Assembly: GCA_014055495.1 (NCBI GenBank)
Contig: WIAG01000021.1
Location: forward strand, 1 to 59,006
Source of the DNA: Nitrospira sp. CR1.2
GTDB lineage: Bacteria; Nitrospirota; Nitrospiria; Nitrospirales; Nitrospiraceae
DNA: 59,006 nt
Direction: 5' to 3'
In this document: piece by piece, positions 15,800 through 27,787 of the stretch
Layout: each line of letters begins with the position of its first letter
Numbering within the stretch: the stretch's first letter is position 1
Program-made: the position numbers and the translations under genes
The notes under the pieces: generated by a model
Database searches by the model: none
Seen by the model: the letters and a program-made list of their open reading frames with translations, nothing else
What the model was told of the DNA's origin: nothing

Positions 15800-16579
15800 T
15801 TAGTCCGCATAGGTGGGCATCGGAATCTTTTTTGTCGCCGTAGCGGGTGGAGGTTGTTGCGCGAAGGCCCTGGAGTAGGGATTCAGGACCGGTTCGTGAG
15901 TATTACGCTGGCGAAGCTTGACGAGCGGCAGACTTTGGGTGCTGATCTCGAGGCGGTCGATCGGGGCTTTCAGCGTGAGCGGATCAGGCATGCCTTGGAG
16001 CGCGAACATCTGAAACGCGAGTGACCAATCGAGTGCGTCCTTCCCCTTCTCCCGGACGATGAACCTCGCCTCAGCCGACGGCTTGCCGGAAAAAAACAAC
16101 AACATGATGTTTGAGCGGAAGACCGGCGCAGCCGCGTCGTCCGACGGTTTAAATTCTGGAACGAACAGCGGGACTTTGCTCAAGGCGACCGGTGGGGAGA
16201 ACTCGATATCCACGAGCCGCACAAACAGGGGGCGCTGCTCGCTATGGTCGTTCGGATCGAAGGTGTAGCTGAACGAGTAGCGAACTTCTACTCCGTCCCG
16301 TTTAAACGTATAGACATCCTCGCCGTTCTCCGGCGAGGCGACTTTCTTGAAGTACTGGTCCCAATCGGCGATAGGGTAATAGGTAAAGACGCGCAAGGCC
16401 GATTTGCGGTCGCGCACCGCCTGCGGCAGCCCGAGTTTCTCGTGGAGCTGGGTTTGCGTGAGCCCGAGATAGCCGTCGTCAAAATAGGGCCCTGCCCAGA
16501 CCAAGCCGGCTCCGGATCCCAGGACACAGATGCAGAAGAAGGAGCGCAACAGCAGGCGAGTGACTGTCTGAAACACCAT
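15800..16579 (-). CDS. Secreted hypothetical protein
   Basis: A 259-residue protein starting MVFQTVTRLLLRSFFCICVL, with a signal peptide cleaved near VWA-GPY. After YLGLTQTQLHEKLGLPQAVR the body is beta-rich (YYPIADWDQYFKKVASPENG, FSYTFDPNDHSEQRPLF). LTQTQLHEKLGLPQ is similar in style to the BamE-type helix-turn of the gene at 14518. A longer frame upstream would run into the divergent metH, so ATG 16579 is preferred. The family is not recognised. Periplasmic location is likely. Confidence 0.65.
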   Translation of the reverse strand: MVFQTVTRLLLRSFFCICVLGSGAGLVWAGPYFDDGYLGLTQTQLHEKLGLPQAVRDRKSALRVFTYYPIADWDQYFKKVASPENGEDVYTFKRDGVEVRYSFSYTFDPNDHSEQRPLFVRLVDIEFSPPVALSKVPLFVPEFKPSDDAAAPVFRSNIMLLFFSGKPSAEARFIVREKGKDALDWSLAFQMFALQGMPDPLTLKAPIDRLEISTQSLPLVKLRQRNTHEPVLNPYSRAFAQQPPPATATKKIPMPTYAD

Positions 16580-16665
16580 AGGATGTACGCTCAGGATCGA
16601 GCCAGACAATGTCGGCATCCTATCGGCCAGGGTAGGCAATGTCAAGGCGCGGTCACGGTCATGGC

Positions 16666-16695
16666 TTGCTGAAAAAAGTCGGTTCCCGATATGAT
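16666..16695 (+). promoter_or_regulatory. Sigma70-type promoter for metH
   Basis: TTGCTG (16666-16671) and TATGAT (16690-16695) are separated by 18 bases, in the divergent region 73 bases before the metH start. I see no cobalamin or SAM riboswitch in the short leader. Confidence 0.5.
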
Positions 16696-16768
16696 GCCCG
16701 CTCCATCGCGAGTCCCGGACGTCCGCGGCGCCTGCCAGACGTTTCGAGACAGAAAGACATAGGTAGTC

Positions 16769-19700
16769 ATGCCGGTACATGAAGTAGCAGCCCTGCTCCG
16801 GGAGCGAATCCTGATCCTCGACGGTGCCATGGGCACCATGATCCAACGGTACAAGCTGGACGACGCCGCCTTTCGCGGGACACGATTTCAGCAGTGGACC
16901 AAGGATCTCAAGGGGCACAACGATCTCCTCAACGTCACGCAACCGGCCGTCATCGAGGCGATCCATCGCCAGTACCTCGAAGCAGGGGCGGACATCATTG
17001 AAACCAACACCTTCAATTCCCAGTCGGTGTCTCTCGCCGACTACGGGATGGAGGATCTGGGCTATGAGCTTTCGAAGGCCGGGGCTGAGTGTGCCCGGCG
17101 GGCCGTCGCTGCCGTCACCCGGGCGCAGCCCGCTCGACGGTGTTTCGTCGCCGGTGCCATCGGCCCGACCACGAAAACCTCCTCGATCTCCACCGATTCG
17201 AACGATGCCGCAGCCCGCGGCACGACCTTCCCGGAATTAGTGCGGGCCTATGCGGACCAGGTCCGCGGCCTATTGGACGGCGGCGTCGATCTGCTGCTGG
17301 TCGAGACGATTTTCGATACGCTCAACGCCAAGGCCGCGTTTTTTGCGATTCAGCAACTGTTTGCCGAAGGCGCCAGGCAGGTGCCGATCATGGCGTCGGT
17401 CACCTTCATTCAAGCCGGCAGCAATCGTGGATTTTCCGGCCAAACCGTCGAAGGGTTCTGGAATTCCATATCTCATGTGCCGCTCCTGAGTGTCGGGATG
17501 AATTGCGCGCTGGGGCCGAAGGAAATGCGGCCGCTCATCGAAGAGTTGTCGCAGCTCGCGCCCATTTATGTCAGTAGTCACCCGAACGCCGGATTGCCGA
17601 ATCCGCTGCTGCCGACGGGGTTTCCCGAGACCCCGGAATCGTTGGCCCCGCAGTTGCGCGAGTGGGCGCAAAACGGATGGCTCAATATTGTGGGCGGCTG
17701 TTGCGGCACGACGCCGGACCACATTCGCACCATTGCGGACGCGGTGCGCGGCGTCTCACCCAGACGGCCGGGCAGGGTGGAGCCGTATTTGCGGCTCAGT
17801 GGCCTGGAGGCGCTGACGGTTCGGCCGGAATCCAATTTTGTCAATGTCGGCGAGCGGACCAATATCACCGGGTCACCGGCATTTTCCAAGCTCATACTGG
17901 CAGGGGATTACGATAAGGCCCTGACGGTGGCGCGTCAGCAGGTTGAAGGCGGGGCGCAGGTCATCGATATCAATATGGATGAAGGCATGCTGGACTCCAA
18001 AGCCGCCATGCAGAAATTTCTGCGCCTGCTTGCTGCGGAGTCCGATGTCGCGCGTGTGCCCATCATGGTGGACAGTTCCAAGTGGGAGGTCATCGAAGAA
18101 GGCCTTCGCAACATGCAAGGGAAAGGCATCGTCAATTCCATCAGCCTGAAGGAAGGGGAGGCCAAGTTTCTGGAGCAGGCCCGACTCATCCGCCGGTATG
18201 GTGCGGCGATGGTCGTGATGGCGTTCGACGAGCGGGGCCAGGCCGATTCGCTGCCCCGACGCATCGAAATTTGCGAGCGCTCGTACCGCTTGTTGACCAC
18301 GCAGGTCGACGTGCCGCCACAGGACATCATTTTCGATCCGAACATCCTCACGGTCGCGACCGGACTGGAGGAGCACAACAACTATGCGGTCGATTTCATT
18401 GAGGCGACCCGCTGGATCAAGCAGCATCTCCCGCTGGCCAAAGTGAGCGGCGGGGTCAGCAATATTTCGTTCTCGTTCCGCGGCAACAATGTCGTGCGTG
18501 AAGCGATGCATGCGGCGTTTCTCTACCATGCCATTCAGGCCGGGCTCGACATGGGAATCGTCAACGCCGGGCAATTGGCCGTGTACGAGGAAGTTCCCAA
18601 AGATCTGCTGACCCTGGTGGAAGACGTGCTGCTGAATCGCCGGCCGGATGCGACGGAGCGATTGGTGGTCTTCGCCGAAACGGTCAAGCAAAAGGGCAAG
18701 GCGGCGGTGAAGGACGATGAGTGGCGTTCAAGGCCGGTCGACGAACGGTTGGCCCACGCGCTGGTCAAAGGACTGACGGACTTTATCGATCAGGATGTGG
18801 AGGAGGCCCGGCAAAAATCCGCCCGCCCGCTCGATGTGATCGAAGGGCCGTTGATGGCGGGGATGAATATCGTCGGCGATCTGTTCGGCTCAGGAAAGAT
18901 GTTCCTGCCCCAAGTCGTAAAAAGCGCGCGGGTGATGAAAAAAGCCGTCGCCTACCTCATGCCGTTCATGGAGGCTGAGAAGCAGCGTCTGGGCACGTCC
19001 CGCGCCAACGGCAAGGTGCTGCTCGCGACGGTGAAAGGCGATGTGCATGACATCGGCAAGAACATCGTCGGGGTGGTGTTGGGCTGCAACAACTATGAGG
19101 TGATCGACCTGGGGGTCATGGTCGCCTGCGAGACCATTCTTGCGACGGCTCGTGAACAGCAGGTGGATGTGATCGGTCTCAGCGGCTTGATCACACCCTC
19201 CTTGGATGAAATGGTGCACGTCGCCAAGGAGATGACGAGGCAAGGATTTACGGTGCCTCTGCTCATCGGCGGCGCCACGACCAGCAAAGCTCATACGGCC
19301 GTGAAGATCGCTCCATCCTATGGGAATGCGACGGTTCATGTCCTGGACGCGTCACGCGCGGTCGGTGTCGTGGGGAGTTTGATCAACGAGCAACAGCGGG
19401 CGGACTTCGCTGCGTCGGTTCGCGCCGACTATGACCGAATCCGGCAGGCCCACCAGGATCGGGGATCTAAGGCGCTGATCAGCCTGGAGGCCGCCCGAGC
19501 GCATCGCTTGCCGACCGAGTGGGCTGCGGCGGATCTGCCCGTGCCTTCATTCACCGGGGTGCGCCGAATCGATCGTATGTCGCTCCGGGAGCTGGTGCCC
19601 TTCATCGACTGGACCCCGTTCTTTCATACCTGGGAATTGCGCGGGCGGTATCCCGGCATTTTGGAGGACCCCACCGTCGGCCCCAAGGCCAAAGAGCTCC

Positions 19701-20452
19701 TTGCGGATGCCCACGCGCTGCTGGAGGAAATCATTCGCGGAGACCTGCTGACGGCTCGCGGCGTGTACGGGTTTTTCCCGGCGAACAGTGTCGGCGACGA
19801 TATCGAACTCTACCGGGCCCCTGACCGGCGCGAGGTGGTGAGCACGTTCCACACGCTTCGGCAACAGACGGAGAAACCTGCGGATCAGTTCAATCTGGCG
19901 CTGGCCGATTATGTCGCCCCCAAAGATGCCGGTCGGACGGACTACGTCGGCGCCTTTGTCGTGACGGCAGGCATCGGTGTGGAAGCGCTGTGCGCGAAGT
20001 TCGACAAGGACCACGACGACTACAACTCCATCATGGTCAAGGCATTGGCGGACCGGTTAGCCGAAGCGTTCGCCGAATGGCTGCACAAACAGGTTCGGTC
20101 CGATTGGGGATACGGAAAGGCGGAATCGCTGACCAATGAGGACATGATCCGCGAGCGCTACCGGGGTATCCGTCCCGCACCCGGATATCCGGCTTGTCCG
20201 GATCATACCGAGAAGCGAATCCTATTCGACCTGCTGCAGGCGGAGTCGCAGTCGGGAGTGATCTTGACCGAGTCCTATGCCATGTTGCCGGCGGCCGCTG
20301 TGAGCGGTTGGTATTTTGCCCATCCACAGGCCAGGTATTTCGCGGTGGGCAAAATCAATCGAGACCAGGTCGAAGACTATGCGAAGCGGAAGCAGCTTCC
20401 CGTGGGCGAGGTGGAGCGCTGGTTGGCGCCGAATCTCAACTACGAGACATAA
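16769..20452 (+). CDS. metH: Cobalamin-dependent methionine synthase
   Basis: A 1227-residue protein of full length. The homocysteine domain carries zinc ligands C246 (GMNCALG) and C311-C312 ([11 protein letters not shown]). The methyltetrahydrofolate domain follows ([14 protein letters not shown] to about residue 650). The cobalamin module has a helical cap, then [16 protein letters not shown] with axial ligand H760. The C-terminal activation domain (about 910-1227) ends with the AdoMet motif region [17 protein letters not shown]. It transfers the methyl group from 5-methyltetrahydrofolate to homocysteine through methylcobalamin. It appears monocistronic, with its own promoter. Confidence 0.97.
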   Translation: MPVHEVAALLRERILILDGAMGTMIQRYKLDDAAFRGTRFQQWTKDLKGHNDLLNVTQPAVIEAIHRQYLEAGADIIETNTFNSQSVSLADYGMEDLGYELSKAGAECARRAVAAVTRAQPARRCFVAGAIGPTTKTSSISTDSNDAAARGTTFPELVRAYADQVRGLLDGGVDLLLVETIFDTLNAKAAFFAIQQLFAEGARQVPIMASVTFIQAGSNRGFSGQTVEGFWNSISHVPLLSVGMNCALGPKEMRPLIEELSQLAPIYVSSHPNAGLPNPLLPTGFPETPESLAPQLREWAQNGWLNIVGGCCGTTPDHIRTIADAVRGVSPRRPGRVEPYLRLSGLEALTVRPESNFVNVGERTNITGSPAFSKLILAGDYDKALTVARQQVEGGAQVIDINMDEGMLDSKAAMQKFLRLLAAESDVARVPIMVDSSKWEVIEEGLRNMQGKGIVNSISLKEGEAKFLEQARLIRRYGAAMVVMAFDERGQADSLPRRIEICERSYRLLTTQVDVPPQDIIFDPNILTVATGLEEHNNYAVDFIEATRWIKQHLPLAKVSGGVSNISFSFRGNNVVREAMHAAFLYHAIQAGLDMGIVNAGQLAVYEEVPKDLLTLVEDVLLNRRPDATERLVVFAETVKQKGKAAVKDDEWRSRPVDERLAHALVKGLTDFIDQDVEEARQKSARPLDVIEGPLMAGMNIVGDLFGSGKMFLPQVVKSARVMKKAVAYLMPFMEAEKQRLGTSRANGKVLLATVKGDVHDIGKNIVGVVLGCNNYEVIDLGVMVACETILATAREQQVDVIGLSGLITPSLDEMVHVAKEMTRQGFTVPLLIGGATTSKAHTAVKIAPSYGNATVHVLDASRAVGVVGSLINEQQRADFAASVRADYDRIRQAHQDRGSKALISLEAARAHRLPTEWAAADLPVPSFTGVRRIDRMSLRELVPFIDWTPFFHTWELRGRYPGILEDPTVGPKAKELLADAHALLEEIIRGDLLTARGVYGFFPANSVGDDIELYRAPDRREVVSTFHTLRQQTEKPADQFNLALADYVAPKDAGRTDYVGAFVVTAGIGVEALCAKFDKDHDDYNSIMVKALADRLAEAFAEWLHKQVRSDWGYGKAESLTNEDMIRERYRGIRPAPGYPACPDHTEKRILFDLLQAESQSGVILTESYAMLPAAAVSGWYFAHPQARYFAVGKINRDQVEDYAKRKQLPVGEVERWLAPNLNYET

Positions 20453-20560
20453 GTGCGAAGGGCCGATTGCAAATAGCAGATAGCGTATGGCGGACAGAAA
20501 GGGCGAGGAAAACTCCGGCCTCTGCGCCATCAGCTACCAGCCATACATTCTCTTATCCAA

Positions 20561-21058
20561 TCAGTTCCTGACGGCTGCGAGGGGCGAGGGAAGGGCAGGA
20601 GAGGCAGATACGCCGGAGGCGACGCTCGCGAGCGCCGTTTTGATCCAGTGATACCGTTCTTCCGCCCAGGCATTGAACTCGTCAGAATTTTCGAACACCA
20701 GTTCCCAGGCTTTGGCGGCATCCAGCAATAACAGCTGGTGCGGCTGATTCTGCGCGGGGAAATACACCACCAAGACGGCGGATTTTCCGGTCAGGCTGAT
20801 ATCCGTGAATACGTGAATCATGGCCGCCTGCGGTATGGGAATGTCGCGCGTCGCCGCGGCGACAAGCGGTTGGTAGAGGCGGTGGAGCAGGTTCGTGGTG
20901 TCCTCATAGGGGCACGCGGTTCGCAGCAGCCGCGGATTGGGGCGGTCTCCAAAGAGATTATCGGTCAGGTAGGTGGCGGCTTCCCATGTCGGCATCATGC
21001 CGGATGAGGCGAGGTTCTCGCACAGATAGGCGATCCAGTTTCGTGTCGCGCGGCTCAT
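20561..21058 (-). CDS. Conserved hypothetical protein
   Basis: A 165-residue protein starting MSRATRNWIAYLCENLASSG, with a central beta-region (IHVFTDISLTGKSAVLVVYF) and LLLLDAAKAWELVFENSDEF near the C-terminus. It has no signal peptide and no recognised domain. Its start overlaps the stop of the HD-GYP response regulator gene by four bases (ATGA), so it is co-translated with it and may act with that regulator. Confidence 0.65.
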   Translation of the reverse strand: MSRATRNWIAYLCENLASSGMMPTWEAATYLTDNLFGDRPNPRLLRTACPYEDTTNLLHRLYQPLVAAATRDIPIPQAAMIHVFTDISLTGKSAVLVVYFPAQNQPHQLLLLDAAKAWELVFENSDEFNAWAEERYHWIKTALASVASGVSASPALPSPLAAVRN

Positions 21059-22233
21059 CGGGCCTCCCCCTGGTCCTGTTCACCCAAACGCTGCCGGGAG
21101 GCGGCGAGCCAGCTCGGATCGGCAAATTGATCGTAGATGCGCTGGACATCGGGCATGGAGTCGAAAAAGATGTCGAGCAGAATGGGATCAAAATGTTTGC
21201 CCCGTTCTTTCAGCATGAGTTCCTTCGCGTGATCGAAGTCATAGGCGGGCTTGTACACCCGTTGTGTCGTGATCGCGTCGAAGTTGTCGGCGATGGCGGT
21301 AATCCGTCCCTCCAGTGGAATATCCTCCCCCTTCAGACCTCGCGGGTACCCGGTGCCGTCGTACCGTTCATGGTGTGTCCAGGCGATGACCGCGGCCACC
21401 TTCAGGAGTTCCGAGTCCGAGCCGGCCAGAATTCTGTAGCCGATTTCCGTGTGCTGGGTGATGACTTGGAATTCTTCCGGCGTGAATTTTCCGGGCTTCA
21501 GCAACACATGATCCGGCGTGCCGATCTTCCCGATGTCGTGCATGGGGCTCGCGGTCCGGATAAGGTCGCAGCGTTCGGGCGACAATCCGTACCGGCGCGC
21601 GAGCAGTTCACAGTAATGACTCATCCGTTGAATGTGTTGAGCCGTCGAACTGTCCCGGAATTCGGCGGCGATCGCCAGCCGTTGAATCGTTTCCTCGCGT
21701 GAGAGGCGGAGCTCCTTTTCGCTGCGCTCCAGCCATTCGAGGGCCTGCTGCAGAGCGATCGTCCTGGTCCGGACGACCTCTTCGAGATTCTCCCGGTGCA
21801 TGGAGTTTTCGATTTCCAGCTTTCGTCGCCGGAGGGCGTTCGCCACGTTGATCAACACTTCATTCGCTTCAAACGGCTTGATGATGTAGCCGAAGGCACC
21901 CATATCGAGCGCGGCATTCGCGAGCACGGGGCTGTCGAGACCGGTGATCATGATGACGGCGGTGCTGGGATACTGGGTGAGGATGTGGCGAATGAGATCC
22001 ATACCCGACTCGCCCGGCATGTTCACGTCGCAGAGCACCATGGCAAAGGAGCCATTCTCCATCCGTTGTCTGGCTTCGCGGGCCTCGCCGGCCAGTGTGA
22101 CCTGGTAGCCGTGGGGCTGAAGCAAGTAGCCCAACAGGCGGCGAATGGGTTCTTCGTCGTCGACGATGAGAATGTTGCGGTTTTCGAGGATCGATTGCTG
22201 GGTGGCCACTTCGCTGACGTTCGGAATGCTCAT
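21055..22233 (-). CDS. HD-GYP response regulator (c-di-GMP phosphodiesterase)
   Basis: A 392-residue protein. Receiver domain (about residues 18-140) with D25-D26, phospho-acceptor D69 (VLCDVNMPGESG) and IIKPFEAN. A coiled-coil linker (about 140-195) follows. The HD-GYP domain includes the HD pair in ASPMHDIGKIGTPDHVLL and HHERYDGTGYPRGLKGEDIP. All metal-binding signature residues that I can locate are present, so it is probably an active cyclic-di-GMP phosphodiesterase controlled by phosphorylation. No kinase is adjacent; it is coupled to a hypothetical gene downstream. Confidence 0.93.
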   Translation of the reverse strand: MSIPNVSEVATQQSILENRNILIVDDEEPIRRLLGYLLQPHGYQVTLAGEAREARQRMENGSFAMVLCDVNMPGESGMDLIRHILTQYPSTAVIMITGLDSPVLANAALDMGAFGYIIKPFEANEVLINVANALRRRKLEIENSMHRENLEEVVRTRTIALQQALEWLERSEKELRLSREETIQRLAIAAEFRDSSTAQHIQRMSHYCELLARRYGLSPERCDLIRTASPMHDIGKIGTPDHVLLKPGKFTPEEFQVITQHTEIGYRILAGSDSELLKVAAVIAWTHHERYDGTGYPRGLKGEDIPLEGRITAIADNFDAITTQRVYKPAYDFDHAKELMLKERGKHFDPILLDIFFDSMPDVQRIYDQFADPSWLAASRQRLGEQDQGEAR

Positions 22234-22693
22234 AGACCTGGCTCGCTGGTTGAGGTAATCGGGAGGCGCTCCCGAAGGTGTCTGAGGGATAGCGTCTCTA
22301 TCGGCTGTTGGGTCCTAAGTCTGAAGTGCGCGGGGGCACGTGTGAATTGTGCACCTTCCGTGCCACTGGAACCGTTTGCCGACTGGCCTGCCCGAGCACG
22401 CATAGGAAGCCGCGGAGGTGGCCAGTCTGGGCACACCTGCACCACGATCATCGCGACACTCGAAGAAGAGATGGTCACGGTGCTGTCAAATCTGACGGCG
22501 GTCGGCGTGGGACAGAAGCGAAATCCTCCCTTCTCGACACATGAAGTGGATTATACCGAGGCACTCTGTGAACGCCAGCCGAAACGCAGTTTGTGAACCT
22601 CGCCCGCATCGCACATCCTGCATTTGCTCTTTGTGGACCCGTTCACTATAATCCGCTCCTTTAGATCGACCGGCGATGAAGGAGTAAAACTGA
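22234..22693. other. Intergenic region upstream of rph
   Basis: 460 bases between divergent genes. A 41-codon frame at 22470-22595 has a weak GAAGAAGAG leader but no features; I do not call it. The only clear element is the promoter at 22624-22652. Confidence 0.5.
22624..22652 (+). promoter_or_regulatory. Sigma70-type promoter for rph-rdgB
   Basis: TTGCTC (22624-22629) and a perfect TATAAT (22647-22652) are exactly 17 bases apart, 41 bases before the rph start. Spacing and -10 are near ideal, so this is the best promoter in the window. Confidence 0.7.
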
Positions 22694-23437
22694 ATGGCTA
22701 GCGGGGCAGGGTTGGGGCGTATCGACGGACGACGGCGTGATCAAATTCGGCCTGTGAAGGTCACGCGCAATTTTACGAAACATGCCGAAGGTTCCGTCCT
22801 GATCGAGATGGGGGACACCAAGGTAATCTGTACCGCCTCGGTCGAGGAAAAGGTGCCCCCGTTTCTCAAGGGAAAAGGGACCGGTTGGGTGACCGCCGAA
22901 TATGCCATGCTGCCGCGGGCCACGCACGACCGTTCGCCTCGGGAGTCGGTGAAGGGCAAACAAGGCGGCCGCACACTGGAGATTCAGCGGCTGGTCGGGC
23001 GGGCGCTGCGCGCGGTGATCGATACGAGCCGATTGGGGGAACGGACCATCTGGATCGATTGCGATGTCATCCAGGCCGACGGGGGAACCCGCACTGCCTC
23101 CATCACCGGAGCGTTCATCGCCCTCGCGGATGCCCTGTCTGTGCTCAAACGGCGCGAGTTGATCAAGGTCAATCCACTGACCGACTACCTGGCCGCCATC
23201 AGTATCGGCAAGGTCGGCGGGCATGTGATGGTGGATCTGGCCTATGAAGAGGACTCGAACGCTGAAGTCGACTTGAACCTGGTGATGACCGGCGCCGGGC
23301 AGTACGTAGAAGTTCAGGGGACGGCTGAAAAAACTCCGTTCAACAAGAAAGATATGGACGAATTCCTCGACCTTGGGTGGGGGGCGATCCGCGAGTTGGT
23401 GGATCTGCAGAAGTCGCTGATCGGTGCGCTGAGTTGA
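22694..23437 (+). CDS. rph: Ribonuclease PH
   Basis: A 247-residue protein. Signature segments in order: [76 protein letters not shown], and a late [20 protein letters not shown]. RNase PH trims tRNA 3' ends phosphorolytically and forms a hexamer. Arginine and aspartate residues for phosphate and catalysis are conserved in the R-S-x-R and DADGGTRT-like strings. GGAG lies upstream of ATG 22694. It shares an operon with rdgB (two-base gap) and lies just upstream of two tRNA genes. Confidence 0.96.
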   Translation: MASGAGLGRIDGRRRDQIRPVKVTRNFTKHAEGSVLIEMGDTKVICTASVEEKVPPFLKGKGTGWVTAEYAMLPRATHDRSPRESVKGKQGGRTLEIQRLVGRALRAVIDTSRLGERTIWIDCDVIQADGGTRTASITGAFIALADALSVLKRRELIKVNPLTDYLAAISIGKVGGHVMVDLAYEEDSNAEVDLNLVMTGAGQYVEVQGTAEKTPFNKKDMDEFLDLGWGAIRELVDLQKSLIGALS

Positions 23438-23439
23438 CC

Positions 23440-24044
23440 ATGCACATTGTGTTGGCGACCAAAAATCAACACAAGAAGCAGGAACTGGTCGCTTTGTTGC
23501 GTGGTCTGGACATCACGATTCGCACGCTCGATGACTTTCCTGAGGCCCCGGACGTGGTGGAAGACGGTGACACCTGCGAAGCCAACGCCATGAAAAAGGC
23601 CGTGGAAATGGCGCAGTACACGGGGCTCACGGCGGTGGCGGATGACACAGGGCTGGAAGTCGATGCCTTGGGCGGCCGCCCAGGCGTCTTTGCCGCCCGC
23701 TACGCGGGCGAACAGGCCACCTATGAGGACAATTGCCGGAAGTTATTGCTGGAATTGCAGGGTATTCCGGCAGATCGGCGAACTGGGCGCTTTGTGACCG
23801 TCGCGGCCATTGCGACGCCGGAAGGCAAGCGCCTGTCGGCGAAGGGCCTCTTGGAAGGCGTGATCGCCGAACAGCCTGCTGGTTCCCATGGTTTCGGGTA
23901 TGATCCGGTATTTTGGCTGCCGGAATACGGTCAAACGCTGGCGCAACTGGCGCCGGAAGTCAAGAATCGCATCAGCCACCGTGCCCTCGCCTTCACCCAG
24001 GCGAGGACATTGTTGCAGCAGCTGATCGCCGAACAAAGCTCAGT

Positions 24045-24054
<10 letters not shown>
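23440..24054 (+). CDS. rdgB: XTP/dITP diphosphatase (RdgB/HAM1)
   Basis: A 204-residue protein. MHIVLATKNQHKKQELVALL carries the T-x-N-x-x-K nucleotide-binding motif; TAVADDTGLEVDALGGRPGV is the catalytic acidic loop; SHGFGYDPVFW is the base-specificity loop; and KNRISHRALAF closes the site. It hydrolyses non-canonical purine nucleotides and protects DNA. It begins two bases after rph. Its last three codons (GGG GCG TAG) lie inside tRNA-Pro, an overlap of ten bases. Confidence 0.96.
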
Positions 24055-24122
<68 letters not shown>

Positions 24123-24343
24123 CCCACTCGTCTCACATTCGCACTCTTCGCCCCGGCCACCAACAGCCTCGATCGCCTGTCGTGAAGGGGAAAGAGGCCA
24201 TCGGTTGTCCCTTTCATGACCGTGAGGAACGTCTCCATGGCTGCATCCACGTTTGTGAGGCGGTCTGTGCCAACGGTGGACTTCTGGAATCCCGGGACGT
24301 CTTCTTGTATAAGGGAAGGCGGTGAAGTTGTAGCACGCGACGC

Positions 24344-25550
<1,207 letters not shown>

Positions 25551-25576
<26 letters not shown>

Positions 25577-26216
25577 GGTGGCTCTCCTTTCGTTCCCCGC
25601 TCTTATTGGACTCGCGCCACTTTCTCGCTGCGACTCGGTTTTGGCAGCGCGGCTGACAGTATAGCTGGTCGCGTCGGATCGCGAAAAAGATCGTGGCGCA
25701 CTCCGGACAGCGTCGAATGTAATCCCCCGTTTGGGCCAGAAGGTGGACAAATCGGTATTCAAACTCCTTCGCCTTGCGTTTCGCACTCACGATGACCGTC
25801 CCGGCCTCGTCAGAGCCCTCACCCGGCGACACCACGACCAGCGTCATCTGCGGAAACGTGAAAGTGGTGTAGCCTTCATGCCAATAGAGTTCCAAGTGCT
25901 CCAGGACGGTAGCCTGAATGTCCAGGGCTTCTTTGCGACTGGGTATCGTCTGATAGTTCTTCGCGTTCGGCACGCCTTCCACGCTCCAGCCACTCTCCGG
26001 GGCCACCATCCCGCCATACCGCTCCCCCGTCTCATCGACAAAGGCCGCGACCTCAAACGCCACTAGCGTCCATTCCGTGGGCGTCAAGGCCTCCAGGTCG
26101 GTCTGTAAAAACCGGAGCATCCACCCCACGGCGCCATCCGGCATCGTCTGGATACGCTCCATCGCCTTCTCATACTCCACTTGGAACTCATGCTCGGCTT
26201 GCTCCTGTGCGCTCAT
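25551..26216 (-). CDS. Zinc-finger-tailed island protein
   Basis: A 221-residue protein. The N-terminal 150 residues are mixed helix and sheet (EWTLVAFEVAAFVDETGERY, FPQMTLVVVSPGEGSDEAG). The C-terminus reads RRCPECATIFFAIRRDQLYC, then QPRCQNRVAARKWRE and a K/G/S-rich basic tail. The CxxC...C-x3-C spacing with QNRVAARK resembles the CGNR zinc finger found in putative transcription factors. DNA binding is therefore likely; the N-terminal domain is not recognised. It overlaps the integrase start by 26 bases, so it is probably cotranscribed and may regulate it. Confidence 0.65.
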
Positions 26217-26419
26217 GCCTTCGGCTCCTTTTTCACCTGGACCCCTCCCTCAGTTCTTAATCCCAACACCACCGAAAAATGTGTCGTGCGAAAGGGCCGA
26301 TTTCACCGGAATGTGTTTGGCAAGTGTACCTCCCCCTTGCTAATGGGTGTCAAGAGGAATCACGGCTCAACAATATCAGCCGTGATCATTTTTGAACCAT
26401 TCTTTCAAGGAGGTGTCCG

Positions 26420-26629
26420 ATGGTCCCGAGTACAAAATTGATCACCATTCGAGAAGCGGCGAACCGGTTAGGGCTCAAGGAAAGCACGATCAGGAAAGCC
26501 ATCCTGAAACGGCAGATTGCCTATGTAAAGCCGTCGATCAGGGCGGTGCGGATTCCCATCGAAGAACTCGAACGGATTCTGGCTGCCGGTCTTCGTCCAG
26601 CCATTCCTCAAGCGGAGGCTGCCCGATGA
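26420..26629 (+). CDS. Excisionase-like HTH protein
   Basis: A 69-residue protein. LITIREAANRLGLKESTIRK and AILKRQIAYVKPSIRAVRIP form a MerR/Xis-type winged helix-turn-helix, ending with a helix EELERILAAG. GGAGG precedes ATG 26420. Small proteins of this type act as excision directionality factors or regulators. It is divergent from the integrase pair and overlaps the next gene by ATGA, so the two are coupled. Confidence 0.8.
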   Translation: MVPSTKLITIREAANRLGLKESTIRKAILKRQIAYVKPSIRAVRIPIEELERILAAGLRPAIPQAEAAR

Positions 26630-27339
26630 GCCGCTGGAAGGAGTTCCGGCGGGAACCAGTGGCCGGGGAATGGACGCGAAAGCAGAAACGAGGCTATCAC
26701 CGCGTCCGGTCGCTGCTCTGGTTCTGGGAATGTCACCAGTTCCAAGTGCTCTGGGTCACACTGTCGACGGCGGAAGGCGGGGATGCGGAGAAGCTGACTT
26801 ATCACCACAAGCAGCTGCGCCAGCGGATCGAACGCCAGCTGGGCTTTCAGGGGTTGGAGTATTACCAGGTCCGGACGGAGGAGGGACATGGCGTGCTCCA
26901 TATCTTCTGGGCCTGGCGGGTGCCGGAGGGGGAACGAGCCCGACGGTTCTGGATCTCCCAGGAATGGCTCTCCTCACAATGGCAGGCTCTCCACGGGGCT
27001 CCGGTGGTCTGGATCAAGGCCTATCAGCCCAGCCATCGTTCCCGGAACCGTCTCAGCCGGTACGTCATCAGCCAGTACGTCCAGGATCAATGCGGCTACG
27101 TGAATATGTGTTGGTCCTGGAAGCGCTCCCTTGGATTTCCCATCAGCCGACTCTGGGAGGAGATGCGGCACCAATGGTCCACAAGGAACGCCTATCGCCG
27201 GATCAGGGGCGAGATCGAAATCCCTCGGATCGTGTTCATCAAGACTTGGGAGGATCTGCTTTCGGGGCATCCGATTTGGTTCAGTGGCACTATTCTGCAA
27301 TTGGTACTGGGAAAGGGGCTGGTCTATCAGGAGGTGTGA
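26626..27339 (+). CDS. Rep-like replication initiation protein, divergent
   Basis: A 237-residue protein starting MSRWKEFRREPVAGEWTRKQ. The order of segments resembles rolling-circle replication proteins: VLWVTLSTAEGGDAEK (motif 1 strand), EEGHGVLHIFWAWRV (motif 2 position), then RFWISQEWLSSQWQALHG, and RYVISQYVQDQCGYVN (possible tyrosine motif). The usual His-hydrophobic-His pair is reduced to LHIF and the Y-x-x-K form to YVISQY, so activity is uncertain. GGAGG precedes the ATGA-overlapping start. Position after an Xis-like gene suits an element that replicates after excision. Confidence 0.5.
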   Translation: MSRWKEFRREPVAGEWTRKQKRGYHRVRSLLWFWECHQFQVLWVTLSTAEGGDAEKLTYHHKQLRQRIERQLGFQGLEYYQVRTEEGHGVLHIFWAWRVPEGERARRFWISQEWLSSQWQALHGAPVVWIKAYQPSHRSRNRLSRYVISQYVQDQCGYVNMCWSWKRSLGFPISRLWEEMRHQWSTRNAYRRIRGEIEIPRIVFIKTWEDLLSGHPIWFSGTILQLVLGKGLVYQEV

Positions 27340-27341
27340 GG

Positions 27342-27584
27342 ATGATCTGGCATCGATGCGATCTGAAGCTGCCGAGTCTATTTGGACCAGCGTGTTGCGG
27401 GAGGGAGGCTACCACGTACGATCGGGCACAGAAAGCCTGGCTTTGTCCTGAACATACGAAGGAACGGCTCTGTGAATTCTGCCAAGTCGAAGGAGCCTGG
27501 GTACGGTTCTGCTATCGAAAGAGCGATGTCACATGCGAAATCTGGCTCTGTATCGAGTGTGCGGACCTCACTGCGAGACGGTGA
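27342..27584 (+). CDS. Small Cys-rich zinc-binding protein
   Basis: An 80-residue protein starting MIWHRCDLKLPSLFGPACCG, with AWLCPEHTKERLCEFCQVEG and a final EIWLCIECADLT. At least eight cysteines in CxxC, CPEH and CC groups indicate one or two zinc sites. No enzymatic domain is seen. GGAGGTGTGAGG directly precedes the ATG, two bases after the Rep-like stop, so it belongs to the same operon. A regulatory or replication-accessory role is possible. Confidence 0.65.
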   Translation: MIWHRCDLKLPSLFGPACCGREATTYDRAQKAWLCPEHTKERLCEFCQVEGAWVRFCYRKSDVTCEIWLCIECADLTARR

Positions 27585-27787
27585 CACGTTCTAATCAATT
27601 TCTCCCTGTCACCCGTCCACTATCCCTCACGGGTGAGAGGGAACGATGCTCCGTCCTTATGCGAGGCGGCGAGGCGTCAGCTTGGCCGCCGTTCTGTTGG
27701 ATCGTTGTTTACAAAGACAGAGTAGAGAAGAGGAATACTGAAACCATGAGGAGATTAGGAACGCAAAGATTCCGCCCAACGAGGCCG

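Noticed and set aside
16580-16768. Possible cobalamin or SAM riboswitch before metH
   Set aside because: The leader is too short after the promoter and lacks a B12-box-like or SAM-type conserved string.
15800-16966. 388-codon version of the secreted protein
   Set aside because: The upstream 129 codons run antisense to metH; the signal peptide begins at the ATG at 16579.
20485-20546. Inverted repeat GTATGGC/GCCATAC after metH
   Set aside because: Seven bases with a 48-base loop are too weak for a terminator; at best it is part of a degenerate repeat.
22470-22595. 41-codon frame upstream of rph
   Set aside because: Weak leader and no features; it also lies in the promoter region.
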